Assembly (NCBI GenBank): GCA_002394305.1 | Contig: DGTM01000025.1 | Coordinates: 16,926-34,514, forward strand | Length of the DNA: 17,589 nucleotides | Origin: Prevotellaceae bacterium UBA4336 | Lineage (GTDB): Bacteria; Bacteroidota; Bacteroidia; Bacteroidales; Bacteroidaceae | Direction of reading: 5' to 3' | Part shown: piece after piece, positions 1 to 7,075 of the stretch | Position numbering within the stretch: position 1 is the stretch's first letter | Layout: every line of letters starts with the position of its first letter | The notes under the pieces: generated by a model | What the model was told of the DNA's origin: nothing | Database searches by the model: none | What the model saw: the letters and a program-made list of their open reading frames with translations, nothing else | Translations under genes and position numbers: made by a program

Positions 1-51
1 TATAACTTCCGAAACTTAAATTAATGATATAGTGTGTTTCAGTTTTTTTCT

Positions 52-2262
52 TCATCGGATGAAAAGCATCTCGCGGTACTTGGGCAGGGGCCACAGCTCG
101 TCGTCGACGATGAGTTCCAGGTGGTCGACGTGGTAACGTATCTTCTCGATGAGCGGTGCCACGGTGTCGTGGTAGGCGATGGCCTTCTTGCGTTCGTCCT
201 CGATGCGGTTTGCTACGCGCCGTGCCTCGATGAGCTGTTCCACGTTCTCGATGATGAAGGCGTTGTGCTCGCTCATCTGTTCGATGAGTCGCAGGTTGGT
301 GCGGTTCAGTCGCTCGGCGGTCTCGGCGGGGAAGATCTCCATCGTCTTGTGCACGTTGTCGATGAGCTGGCTCTGGTAGCGCGTGCTGGTGGGGATGATG
401 TGGTTCATGCAGAGGTCGCCGAAGATGCGTGCCTCGATCTGTATCTTCTTGGTGTAGGTCTCCAGCTTTATCTCGTTGCGTGCCACCAGCTCGCTGGGCC
501 GCATCACCTTCATGCGGGTGAACATCTCCACGGTATCGGGCGCGAGGTACTGGTCCAGGATGATGGGTGCGCTGGTCTCCGTGTCCAGTCCCCGCCGGGC
601 AGCCTCCTGCTTCCATGCCTCGCTGTAGCCGTTGCCGTCGAAGCGGATGGGCTTGCATGTCTTGATGTCCTCGCGGACGATGCGCAGGATGGCCTTCATG
701 GGGTCTGTCCCCTGGGCGATGAGGTCGTCGACGCGCACCTTGAAGTCGGTCAGCGCCTCGGCCATCGCCGTGTTGAGCACAATCATGGCGGCGGCACAGT
801 TCTGCTGGCTGCCGACGGCGCGGAACTCGAAGCGGTTGCCCGTGAAGGCGAAGGGCGAGGTGCGGTTGCGGTCGGTGTCATCCTGCCAGAGCTCCGGTAT
901 CTGCGGGATGTCGAGGCTGAGCGCCTGCTTGCCCGAGAGGCTGATGCTGCGGCCGTCGAGCGTTGCTTCGTCGTCGGTGCACGTCTCCAGGTGGTCGAGC
1001 AGCTCGCCAAGCGTCTTGCCCAGGAAGCTCGACACGATGGCAGGCGGTGCCTCGGATGCGCCCAGGCGGTGTACGTTGGTGGCACTGATGATGGAGGCTT
1101 TCATGAGGCCGTTGTGACGATAGACGGCCATGAGCGACTCGACGATGAAGGTGACGAAGCGCAGGTTGTCGAGCGGCGTCTTGCCGGGGCCGTGAAGCAG
1201 GATGCCGGTGTCCGTGGCGAGGCTCCAGTTGCAATGCTTGCCGCTGCCGTTGATGCCAGCAAAGGGCTTCTCGTGCAGCAGGCAGCGGAAGCCGTGCTTG
1301 CGTGCCGTACGCTTCATCAGGCTCATGATGAGCATGTTGTGGTCCACGGCAAGGTTCGTCTCCTCGTAAATGGGAGCAAGCTCGAACTGGTTGGGCGCCA
1401 CCTCGTTGTGCCGCGTCTTGCAGGGGATGCCCAGCTCCAGCGCCTGTATCTCCAGGTCCTTCATGAAGGCTGCCACACGCATGGGAATGGAGCCCAGGTA
1501 GTGGTCGTCCATCTGTTGGTTCTTGGCGCTGTCGTGCCCGAGCAGCGTGCGCCCGGTCATGAGCAGGTCGGGGCGTGCGGCATAGAGCCCTTCGTCCACA
1601 AGGAAGTACTCCTGCTCCCAGCCGAGGTTGCTGATGACCTTCTTGACGTCGGGGTAGAAGTACTGTGCAACGGCTGTGGCAGCCTTGTCGACAGCCTTGA
1701 GCGCCTTCTTGAGCGGAGCCTTGTAGTCGAGCGCCTCGCCGGTATAGGAGATGAAGATGGTGGGAATCATCAGCGTGTCGCCGATGACGAAGACGGGACT
1801 TGCGGGGTCCCATGCCGAGTAGCCGCGAGCCTCGAACGTGGAGCGTATGCCGCCGCTGGGGAACGAGCTGGCATCGGGCTCCTGCTGTACCAGCTGTTTG
1901 CCGGTGAACTCCTCCACCATGCCGCCCTTGCCGTCGTGCTCCACGAAGCCGTCGTGCTTCTCGGCGGTGCCTTCCGTCAGAGGCTGGAACCAGTGCGTGC
2001 AGTGCGTCACGCCGAGCTCCATCGCCCACTTCTTCATGCCTGCGGCCACGGCATCGGCCGTCGCCATGTCGAGAACGGCACTGCCGTCTATCACGTCGCA
2101 CATCTTCTTGTAGACCCCGGCGGGCAGGTATTTCTGCATCTTCTGCCGGGTGAAGACGTATTTGGCAAAGAACTCGCTGGGGCGTTCCTCGCGGTTGGGC
2201 ACTTCGACGGGCTTCTTCTTGAATGCTTCGCCTACTATTTGGAACCTAAGTATACTGGACAT
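52..2262 (-). CDS. glnN: Type III glutamine synthetase
   Basis: This encodes a 736-residue glutamine synthetase of the GSIII class, which makes glutamine from glutamate, ammonia and ATP in the cytoplasm; GSIII enzymes are typically a little over 700 residues, much longer than GlnA. Visible signatures are the N-terminal GSIII stretch around residues 100-160 (KHDGFVEHDGKGGMVEEF, FEARGYSAWDP), EQEYFLVD near 216-223, NEVAPNQFELAP near 286-297, and the ATP/glutamate-binding NGSGKHCNWS near 338-347. The ATG at 2260-2262 fits the conserved N-terminus MSSILRFQIV. No TAnnTTTG element was seen in the upstream gap, which holds tandem repeats. The gene ends 51 bases from the window edge with no clear terminator. 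Family assignment is very secure. Confidence 0.97.
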   Translation of the reverse strand: MSSILRFQIVGEAFKKKPVEVPNREERPSEFFAKYVFTRQKMQKYLPAGVYKKMCDVIDGSAVLDMATADAVAAGMKKWAMELGVTHCTHWFQPLTEGTAEKHDGFVEHDGKGGMVEEFTGKQLVQQEPDASSFPSGGIRSTFEARGYSAWDPASPVFVIGDTLMIPTIFISYTGEALDYKAPLKKALKAVDKAATAVAQYFYPDVKKVISNLGWEQEYFLVDEGLYAARPDLLMTGRTLLGHDSAKNQQMDDHYLGSIPMRVAAFMKDLEIQALELGIPCKTRHNEVAPNQFELAPIYEETNLAVDHNMLIMSLMKRTARKHGFRCLLHEKPFAGINGSGKHCNWSLATDTGILLHGPGKTPLDNLRFVTFIVESLMAVYRHNGLMKASIISATNVHRLGASEAPPAIVSSFLGKTLGELLDHLETCTDDEATLDGRSISLSGKQALSLDIPQIPELWQDDTDRNRTSPFAFTGNRFEFRAVGSQQNCAAAMIVLNTAMAEALTDFKVRVDDLIAQGTDPMKAILRIVREDIKTCKPIRFDGNGYSEAWKQEAARRGLDTETSAPIILDQYLAPDTVEMFTRMKVMRPSELVARNEIKLETYTKKIQIEARIFGDLCMNHIIPTSTRYQSQLIDNVHKTMEIFPAETAERLNRTNLRLIEQMSEHNAFIIENVEQLIEARRVANRIEDERKKAIAYHDTVAPLIEKIRYHVDHLELIVDDELWPLPKYREMLFIR

Positions 2263-2324
2263 CTGCTTTATTTACGATTTGAGGATTTACGATTTACTAT
2301 TTTTCTTTCGTTATGACGTGATAA

Positions 2325-2402
2325 CGTTATTTCGACATTTCGGCATCTCGTTATTTTGATATTTCGGCATCTCGTTATTTTGATATTTCGGCATCTCGTT
2401 AT
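2325..2402. repeat. 24-bp tandem repeat upstream of glnN
   Basis: Three copies of a 24-bp unit containing CGGCATCTCGTTATTTTGAT begin near 2337, 2361 and 2385; the last is cut short at 2402, and a degenerate half copy precedes them at 2325-2336. Just left of it, ATTTACGATTT occurs twice (2270-2280 and 2286-2296). The array fills the gap between the glnN start and the aguB stop. It looks like slippage-prone intergenic filler. No protein-coding role is suggested. Confidence 0.85.
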
Positions 2403-2415
2403 GACGAGGCATTAT

Positions 2416-3291
2416 CTAATCCATGAAGCGGCGGGTGAGGTCGCCATATTCTTCGATGCGGCGGTCGCGCAGGAAGGGCCACCACTGGCGGACGGTCTCG
2501 GTGCGCTGCAGGTCGACTTCCACGACCGCTGTCTCCTCCTCCTCGGCGCTTGCCCTGTAGAGCAATTCGCCTTGCTGACCGGCCACGAAGCTGCTGCCCC
2601 AGAACTGTATGCCGCCTGTGGCGCCGCTCGGGTCGGGCTCGAAGCCCACACGATTGACGCTGACCACGGGGATGCCGTTGGCGATGGCGTGGCTGCGCTG
2701 GATGGTGGTCCAGGCATCGCGCTGCCGCTGCTGTTCCTCCGGCGTGTCGGTGCTCTCGTAGCCGATGGCGGTGGGGTAGATGAGGATGTCTGCTCCCTGC
2801 AGGGCCATGAGGCGTGCGCCTTCGGGGTACCACTGGTCCCAGCAGACCTGTACGCCGATTCGTCCCACGCTGGTCGGTATGGGATGGAAGCCGAGGTCGC
2901 CTGGCGTGAAGTAGAACTTCTCGTAGTAGGCAGGGTCGTCGGGGATGTGCATCTTGCGGTGCATGCCGCAGATGGTGCCGTCGGCTTCGAAGACGACAGC
3001 CGTGTTGTGGTAGAGGCCTGCTGTGCGACGCTCGAAGAGGCTGGTGACGAGCACGACGCGGTTCTCCCGGGCAACCTTCGCGTAGAACTCTGTTGCCTCG
3101 CCAGGGATGGGTGTCGCGTAGCGGAAGTTGTCGGTGCTCTCCGTCTGGCAGAAGTAGGGACTGTCGTGCAGTTCTTGCAGCACGACGAGCTGTGCGCCTG
3201 CGCTTGCCAGCTTTCCGATGCTTGCGGCGAGCTTCTTGCGGTTCGCTGCAATGCTGGCAGAGCAGCTTTGTTGTATGATACCTATCTTCAT
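2416..3291 (-). CDS. aguB: N-carbamoylputrescine amidase
   Basis: A 291-residue carbon-nitrogen hydrolase (nitrilase superfamily), assigned to N-carbamoylputrescine amidase: N-carbamoylputrescine is hydrolysed to putrescine, CO2 and ammonia. The nitrilase triad is visible as E40 (VVLQELHDSPYF), K113 (MHRKMHIPDDP) and C150 (VQVCWDQWYPEG). The DSPYF and WDQWYPEGAR contexts are typical of AguB rather than of general omega-amidases. It lies immediately downstream of aguA in the same direction and in the same reading frame, with 12 bases between the aguA TGA and this ATG, so the two steps of agmatine breakdown are almost certainly co-transcribed. The short gap is an 8-bp repeat (ATGAAAAA) that leaves no clean Shine-Dalgarno site. 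Function is inferred from family motifs plus the neighbour. Confidence 0.95.
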   Translation of the reverse strand: MKIGIIQQSCSASIAANRKKLAASIGKLASAGAQLVVLQELHDSPYFCQTESTDNFRYATPIPGEATEFYAKVARENRVVLVTSLFERRTAGLYHNTAVVFEADGTICGMHRKMHIPDDPAYYEKFYFTPGDLGFHPIPTSVGRIGVQVCWDQWYPEGARLMALQGADILIYPTAIGYESTDTPEEQQRQRDAWTTIQRSHAIANGIPVVSVNRVGFEPDPSGATGGIQFWGSSFVAGQQGELLYRASAEEEETAVVEVDLQRTETVRQWWPFLRDRRIEEYGDLTRRFMD

Positions 3292-3317
3292 TTTTTCATT
3301 TTTTCATTTTTTCATTT
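3289..3317 (-). repeat. 8-bp ATGAAAAA repeat at the aguA-aguB junction
   Basis: On the minus strand ATGAAAAA recurs with period 8, giving ATG triplets starting at 3315, 3307, 3299 and 3291. The first is an internal aguA codon, the TGA at 3306-3304 ends aguA, and the last is the aguB start. Because 24 is divisible by three, the aguA and aguB frames are the same across the junction. Confidence 0.9.
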
Positions 3318-4362
3318 CCTTGGGAAATTGCATCGTGCAGCAGTGCAGGCTGCCGTGCTGGATGATGAGCGGGCGGCAGTCGATGCCAACGATGTCGCGA
3401 CCGGGGAAGGCCTCGCGCAGACGTTCCTTGGCCTGGTTGTCGAGGTGGGGCGTGCCGTAGGTGGGCATGAGGACGGCTCCGTTGGTGACGAGGAAGTTGG
3501 CGTAGGTGGCAGGCAGACGGGTGCCGTCTTCGTCGTAGGCCGCCTTTGCCATCGGCAGCGGGATGAGGCGATAGGGCTTGCCTTCTGCGGTTCGGAACGT
3601 GCGGAGCTGTGCTTCCATGAGGCGGAGCTCGTCGTAATGTTCGTCGGCGGGGTCTGTGCACTGGACGTAGGCAATCGTGTCGTGGGGACAGAAGCGGGCC
3701 AGCGTGTCAATGTGGCTGTCGGTGTCGTCGCCTGCGAGGTAGCCGTGGTCGAGCCAGAGAATGCGTCGTGCGTGGAGCGTCTTGAGCAGCCGGGCCTCGA
3801 TCTGTTCCTTTGTCAACGGCTGGTTGCGGTGGGGTGCAAGCAGGCATTGGCTGGTGGTCAGGATGGTGCCCTGTCCGTCGCTCTCGATGCTGCCGCCTTC
3901 CAGCACGAAGTCGAGGTGGTTCTCATAGTGTCCTCCCGGGATGCCTTGTTCCGCCATGCGCCGGCAGATGTGGTTGTCCTGCTCTGCGGGGAACTTTTCG
4001 CCCCAGCCGTTGAAGCAGAAGTCGAGCAGATGCGGTCCGTCGGGTGCAAGCAGGGTGATGAAGCCGTGGTCGCGAGCCCAGGTGTCGTCGGTGGGTGCTT
4101 GGCAGAAGGTGGTTCGCTGCAGGCCTTCGGCAGGGAGATGACCCTCGAGGAGTGCGCGTACATGTTCGGGCTCGGGCGATACAATAATAAGATGTACGCG
4201 CGCGGAGATTTCCCTTGCCATGTCGATGTAGCAGCGTGTCACTTCGGCCAGTATGGGCTGCCAATCGGTAGCGGCATGCGGCCAGGTCAGCTGCACGGCA
4301 CATTGCTCGTGCCATTCTGCCGGCAATACATGGTTCGTAGTCTCTAACAGTTCAGAGTTCAT
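3304..4362 (-). CDS. aguA: Agmatine deiminase
   Basis: A 352-residue agmatine deiminase of the peptidyl-arginine-deiminase (guanidino-group modifying) family, converting agmatine to N-carbamoylputrescine and ammonia. Conserved catalytic regions are seen in order: TWARDHGF with D98, EGGSIE at 155-160, DTDSHIDTLARF with H217, and the C-terminal HGSLHC with the probable nucleophile C341. I chose the ATG at 4362 (MNSELLETTN). A longer frame opening at a TTG (4389) would begin inside the TACCTTTG promoter element and so is not credible. Together with aguB it forms a two-gene route from arginine-derived agmatine to putrescine. No arginine decarboxylase is present in the window. Confidence 0.95.
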   Translation of the reverse strand: MNSELLETTNHVLPAEWHEQCAVQLTWPHAATDWQPILAEVTRCYIDMAREISARVHLIIVSPEPEHVRALLEGHLPAEGLQRTTFCQAPTDDTWARDHGFITLLAPDGPHLLDFCFNGWGEKFPAEQDNHICRRMAEQGIPGGHYENHLDFVLEGGSIESDGQGTILTTSQCLLAPHRNQPLTKEQIEARLLKTLHARRILWLDHGYLAGDDTDSHIDTLARFCPHDTIAYVQCTDPADEHYDELRLMEAQLRTFRTAEGKPYRLIPLPMAKAAYDEDGTRLPATYANFLVTNGAVLMPTYGTPHLDNQAKERLREAFPGRDIVGIDCRPLIIQHGSLHCCTMQFPKEMKK

Positions 4363-4386
4363 ATTCGGACTGCTGTTTCGAAGGTA

Positions 4387-4394
4387 CAAAGGTA
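4387..4394 (-). promoter_or_regulatory. Putative promoter -7 element of aguA-aguB
   Basis: On the minus strand this reads TACCTTTG, matching the Bacteroidota -7 consensus TAnnTTTG. A transcript would start about seven bases on, near 4380, leaving roughly 19 bases of leader before the aguA ATG. The -33 position reads TTCG, a partial match to TTTG. Inferred from consensus only. Confidence 0.65.
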
Positions 4395-4509
4395 CGAAAT
4401 AATGATTAAAGAACGAAGATTAGGGATTAAAGAATTAAGGAAAAAGGCAAAAACAGCACGAAAGGAAATAATTTTTCACTTTTCACTTTTCATTTTTCAT
4501 TTTTAATTG

Positions 4510-4517
4510 TATCTTTG
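4510..4517 (+). promoter_or_regulatory. Putative promoter -7 element of the nif3-like operon
   Basis: TATCTTTG matches TAnnTTTG and sits 23 bases before the ATG at 4541. The -33 region is T-rich (TTTT at 4487-4490) inside a run of CTTTTCA-like repeats. It is divergent from the aguA promoter, about 115 bases away. Confidence 0.7.
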
Positions 4518-4540
4518 CGGCACAATTAAGCGTTATACTT

Positions 4541-5356
4541 ATGAGCGTGAGAGTTCAAGATGTCATCGACGCCCTTGAAGATTTCGCGCCTCTGCCCCTG
4601 CAGGAGAGCTATGATAATGCCGGCTTGCAGACGGGATTGACGGAGGCGGAAGTATCAGGGGCTTTATTGTGTCTGGATGTCACCGAGGAGGTGATACGCG
4701 AGGCACTGGAGCTGGGGTGCAACATGATAGTGTCGCACCACCCCCTCATCTTCCACGGACTGAAGCGTCTGACGGATGCCGATGCCGTGCAGCGCTGTGT
4801 GCGCATGGCTTTGCAGAACGACATTGCCATCTATTCTGCCCACACGAACATGGATGCGGCCGTCGACGGCGTCAACTACATGATGGCCGAGCGACTGGGC
4901 CTGATGGATGTCGTGCTGCTGCAGCCTCGCCAGGTGAGGGTAGGCATAGGCGGAAGGGCGCGTACGGTAGAAGGTGGCAACGGCGTGATAGGCTATCTGC
5001 CAGAGGGCGAGGACTCGCTTGCCTTCCTGCAGCGCGTGAAGCAAGCCTTCGGCGTGGAGTGCCTGATGCACAACGAACTGCTGTCGCGTCCCGTGCAGAG
5101 CGTAGCCATCTGCGGTGGGGCAGGCGATTTCCTTCTTGACGAGGCACTGCGTGTGCAGGCCGACGCTTTCCTTACGGGCGAGATGCACTACCATCAGTAC
5201 TTCGGCCACGACGGACAGATACAGATAGGAGTGCTCGGCCACTACCAGAGCGAGCAGTACACGACGGACATCTTCTGGTCGATACTGAGCGAAAAGTGCC
5301 CACGGCTGCCGCTCTTCAAGACAAACGTCTGCACAAACCCGATAAAGTACTTATAA
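4541..5356 (+). CDS. Nif3-like dinuclear metal-centre protein
   Basis: A 271-residue member of the NIF3/YbgI family, often labelled GTP cyclohydrolase I type 2 homologue although the physiological reaction is not firmly known. Metal-ligand motifs are intact and in the usual order: SHHP at 65-68, HTNMD at 101-105, CGGAGDF at 191-197, TGEMHYH at 212-218 and GHYQSE at 233-238. The protein is close to the compact E. coli YbgI size and lacks the long PII-like insertion found in many Gram-positive family members. It has its own consensus promoter. The zinc-ribbon gene begins 96 bases downstream, a neighbour pairing I recall as common in Bacteroidota. Confidence 0.93.
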   Translation: MSVRVQDVIDALEDFAPLPLQESYDNAGLQTGLTEAEVSGALLCLDVTEEVIREALELGCNMIVSHHPLIFHGLKRLTDADAVQRCVRMALQNDIAIYSAHTNMDAAVDGVNYMMAERLGLMDVVLLQPRQVRVGIGGRARTVEGGNGVIGYLPEGEDSLAFLQRVKQAFGVECLMHNELLSRPVQSVAICGGAGDFLLDEALRVQADAFLTGEMHYHQYFGHDGQIQIGVLGHYQSEQYTTDIFWSILSEKCPRLPLFKTNVCTNPIKYL

Positions 5357-5360
5357 ATAA

Positions 5361-5424
5361 CAGGAGGTAGAGAATGGAAGTCAAGTCGTTTCGCTCATTG
5401 AAGTGAATCCTATCCGACTTCCAT
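5361..5424 (+). promoter_or_regulatory. Shine-Dalgarno, ten-codon mini-ORF and hairpin before the zinc-ribbon gene
   Basis: The gap between the two genes holds AGGAGG (5362-5367) seven bases before an ATG at 5374. This opens a ten-codon frame, MEVKSFRSLK, ending in TGA at 5404-5406. The first nine bases of the mini-ORF (5374-5382) are perfectly complementary to 5416-5424, so an RNA hairpin would enclose most of it. A strong ribosome-binding motif is unusual in this phylum. It may be a leader peptide or chance; no conservation could be checked. Confidence 0.4.
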
Positions 5425-5452
5425 CTTAACTCCAATAATTCAAACAAACAAC

Positions 5453-6277
5453 ATGGCAAGAGAAAAAGCAAAAGACCCCGCTGACTACAGCGTAGAAGAG
5501 AAACTGAAGAACCTTTATGCCCTGCAGAGCATCCTCTCGGAGATTGATGGCATCAAGACCCTCCGCGGAGAGTTGCCCCTCGAGGTGCAGGACCTGGAGG
5601 ACGAGATTGCCGGCATGACGACCCGCATAGAGAAGATAAACACTGAGATAGCCGAGCTGAAGCGCGATATCAACGAGCGCAACGGCAAGATTGCCGAGAA
5701 CAATGCCAACATCGAGCGCTACAACACGCAGATGCAGAGCGTCCGCAACAACCGCGAGTACGACAGCCTGAGCAAGCAGGTGGAGTACGCCGAGCTGGAC
5801 AATCAGCTGCACGAGAAGAAGATAGGTGAGGCTAAGGAACTGCTCAAGGCAAAGACCACCGAGATGACACACTGCAACCTCGACGTCAACGACCGCCGCG
5901 TGATGCTCGAAACGAAGCGCGACGAGCTGGAGGAAATCGTCAGCGAGACAAAGGCCGAGGAGGAAAAGCTCCGCGAACGCGCCAAGAACATCGAGATAAC
6001 CATCGAGCCGCGTCTGCTCAACGCCTTCAAGCGCATCCGTCGCAACAGCCGCAACGGCCTGGGCATCGTCTCCGTACAGCGCGACGCCTGCTGCGGTTGC
6101 TTCAACAAGATACCGCCCCAGCGCCAGCTCGACATCCGCAGCCGCAAGAAGATTATCGTCTGCGAGTATTGCGGCCGCATCATGATCGACCGTGAGCTGG
6201 CCGGACTTCCCTCCGAGTACCAGGAAGCAACAGCCAAGAAGACCTCCCGCAAGTCGAAGGCCAAGAAGGCGGAGTGA
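5453..6277 (+). CDS. Coiled-coil zinc-ribbon protein (CT398-like)
   Basis: A 274-residue protein made of a long, charged, heptad-rich coiled coil (about residues 15-190), then a C4 zinc ribbon with C213-x2-C216 and C237-x2-C240, then a lysine-rich basic tail. This is the layout of the zf-RING_7/CT398-like family found widely in bacteria, whose molecular role is not settled. Proposals for relatives include chaperoning or nucleic-acid binding. It is predicted to be cytoplasmic, with no signal peptide or membrane segment. It follows the nif3-like gene and ends just before a strong terminator, so the two probably form one transcription unit. The ATG at 5453 gives the standard N-terminus. Confidence 0.88.
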   Translation: MAREKAKDPADYSVEEKLKNLYALQSILSEIDGIKTLRGELPLEVQDLEDEIAGMTTRIEKINTEIAELKRDINERNGKIAENNANIERYNTQMQSVRNNREYDSLSKQVEYAELDNQLHEKKIGEAKELLKAKTTEMTHCNLDVNDRRVMLETKRDELEEIVSETKAEEEKLRERAKNIEITIEPRLLNAFKRIRRNSRNGLGIVSVQRDACCGCFNKIPPQRQLDIRSRKKIIVCEYCGRIMIDRELAGLPSEYQEATAKKTSRKSKAKKAE

Positions 6278-6296
6278 CAAAATCTCTCCTGCAAGA

Positions 6297-6334
6297 CGAA
6301 GGGGGCGTGCCGGCACGCCCCCTTCGTGCGTTTT
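6297..6334 (+). terminator. Strong palindromic terminator
   Basis: A perfect 30-base palindrome (6297-6326, core GGGGGCGTGCCGGCACGCCC) starts 19 bases after the zinc-ribbon stop and is followed by TGCGTTTT. It can form a very stable GC-rich stem and, being symmetric, could stop transcripts from either side. The T tract is short. Confidence 0.85.
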
Positions 6335-6362
6335 GTCAGCAAGGTCACTCTGTGCGTCTCGT

Positions 6363-6551
6363 GAATAAGCGCCGTGCTCTTCCGAAATAAGAGCTAGGCT
6401 CTTCCGAAATAAGCGTTAGGCTCTTCCGAAATAAGCGCTGGGCTCTTCCGAAATAAGCGCTGGGCTCTTCCGAAATAAGAGCTAGGCTCTTCCGAGATAA
6501 GAGCTAGGCTCTTCCGGAATAAGCGCCGTGCTCTTCCGAAATAAGCGCCGA
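6363..6551. repeat. 22-bp tandem repeat array (eight full copies)
   Basis: Eight contiguous 22-bp units start at 6376, 6398, 6420, 6442, 6464, 6486, 6508 and 6530, with a partial unit from 6363. Each begins with GCTCTTCCGAAATAAG (one substitution in the units at 6486 and 6508) and ends with six variable bases such as AGCTAG, CGTTAG, CGCTGG, CGCCGT or CGCCGA. Across unit joins with AGCTAG, AAGAGC-TAG-GCTCTT forms a short hairpin. The period is not a multiple of three, which argues against coding. The variable part is only six bases, so it is not a CRISPR array. It sits between the terminator at 6297 and the stop of the minus-strand gene at 6562. Confidence 0.95.
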
Positions 6552-6561
6552 GCCGTTTCGC

Positions 6562-7032
6562 TCAGAGCGGTGCTTCGGTTCCTGCGATGGAAGGGTAGGA
6601 GGGAATGTCTTCCACGAAGCGATAGGTGCCATTCGCATAGTCGATATGGCAGCAGTAGTGTTGCAGCCCGTTGCTCACTATGAGCCACTGAACCCGCAGA
6701 CGAATGTTGTAGCGGCTGATCTGCTCGAAGACCTGCTGCGTAATCTCCACCCCGGGCGCTTTGTACTCCACAATCATCAGCGGCTCTGCTTGTCGGCCGT
6801 AGACCACCGAGTCGCAGCGCTTCCGCGTACTGCCCAGGCGGATGGACACCTCGTTGCCTATGCACTCTGCCGGATAGCCCTTGCACGACACAAGGTAGTG
6901 GACGAACTGCTGCCGCACCCATTCTTCGGGAGTCAGGGACACATATTTCCGTCTCAGAACGTCGAAAACGAGCTGTTTCCCTTCCCTTGTGACGATTTTT
7001 AGGTCTGTTTTCGGGATGTTCAGTGCCTCCAT
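6562..7032 (-). CDS. HsdR_N-type nuclease-fold protein
   Basis: A 156-residue protein resembling the stand-alone type I restriction HsdR N-terminal domain (HSDR_N_2 type). A PD-(D/E)xK-like core is visible: D74 in RCDSVVYG, E89-Y-K91 in PLMIVEYKAP, and QxxxY at 104-108 (QISRY), as in RecB-like nucleases. It is far shorter than a full HsdR and no helicase, HsdM or HsdS gene is nearby, so it is not a restriction system by itself; its substrate is unknown. I chose the ATG at 7032 because the longer upstream frame reads through the divergent promoter region. Genes of this type next to holA are, from memory, common in Bacteroidales. The stop codon lies about ten bases from the 22-bp repeat array. 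Confidence 0.85.
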   Translation of the reverse strand: MEALNIPKTDLKIVTREGKQLVFDVLRRKYVSLTPEEWVRQQFVHYLVSCKGYPAECIGNEVSIRLGSTRKRCDSVVYGRQAEPLMIVEYKAPGVEITQQVFEQISRYNIRLRVQWLIVSNGLQHYCCHIDYANGTYRFVEDIPSYPSIAGTEAPL

Positions 7033-7046
7033 ATCGTATTTTTTAG

Positions 7047-7067
7047 TAACTTTGTCCTGCAAAATTA
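7047..7067. promoter_or_regulatory. Overlapping divergent promoters: amn (+) and HsdR_N gene (-)
   Basis: On the plus strand TAACTTTG (7047-7054) is a consensus -7 element for amn, 21 bases before its ATG. On the minus strand TAATTTTG (7060-7067) is a -7 element for the HsdR_N gene, whose ATG is at 7032. The minus-strand -33 position reads TTGC, so TTG is present; the plus-strand -33 is weak. The two elements are only five bases apart, so polymerases at the two promoters should exclude each other. Confidence 0.7.
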
Positions 7068-7075
7068 CATAAAAC

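Noticed and set aside
34..2316. A 760-codon plus-strand open frame opposite glnN
   Set aside because: It mirrors a highly conserved glutamine synthetase; the translation is low-complexity Leu/Val/Ala/His with no family motif. Long antisense frames are expected in GC-rich coding DNA.
2356..4347. A 663-codon plus-strand open frame opposite aguB and aguA
   Set aside because: It spans two real genes and the gap between them, begins in the 24-bp tandem repeat, and shows no recognisable domain.
6363..6551. CRISPR array
   Set aside because: The variable part is six bases, far below spacer length, units are 22 bp in direct tandem, and no cas gene is present.
6482..6922. A 146-codon minus-strand frame running into the 22-bp array
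   Set aside because: It is out of frame with the HsdR_N gene that covers the same bases and has conserved motifs; its tail is only translated repeat.
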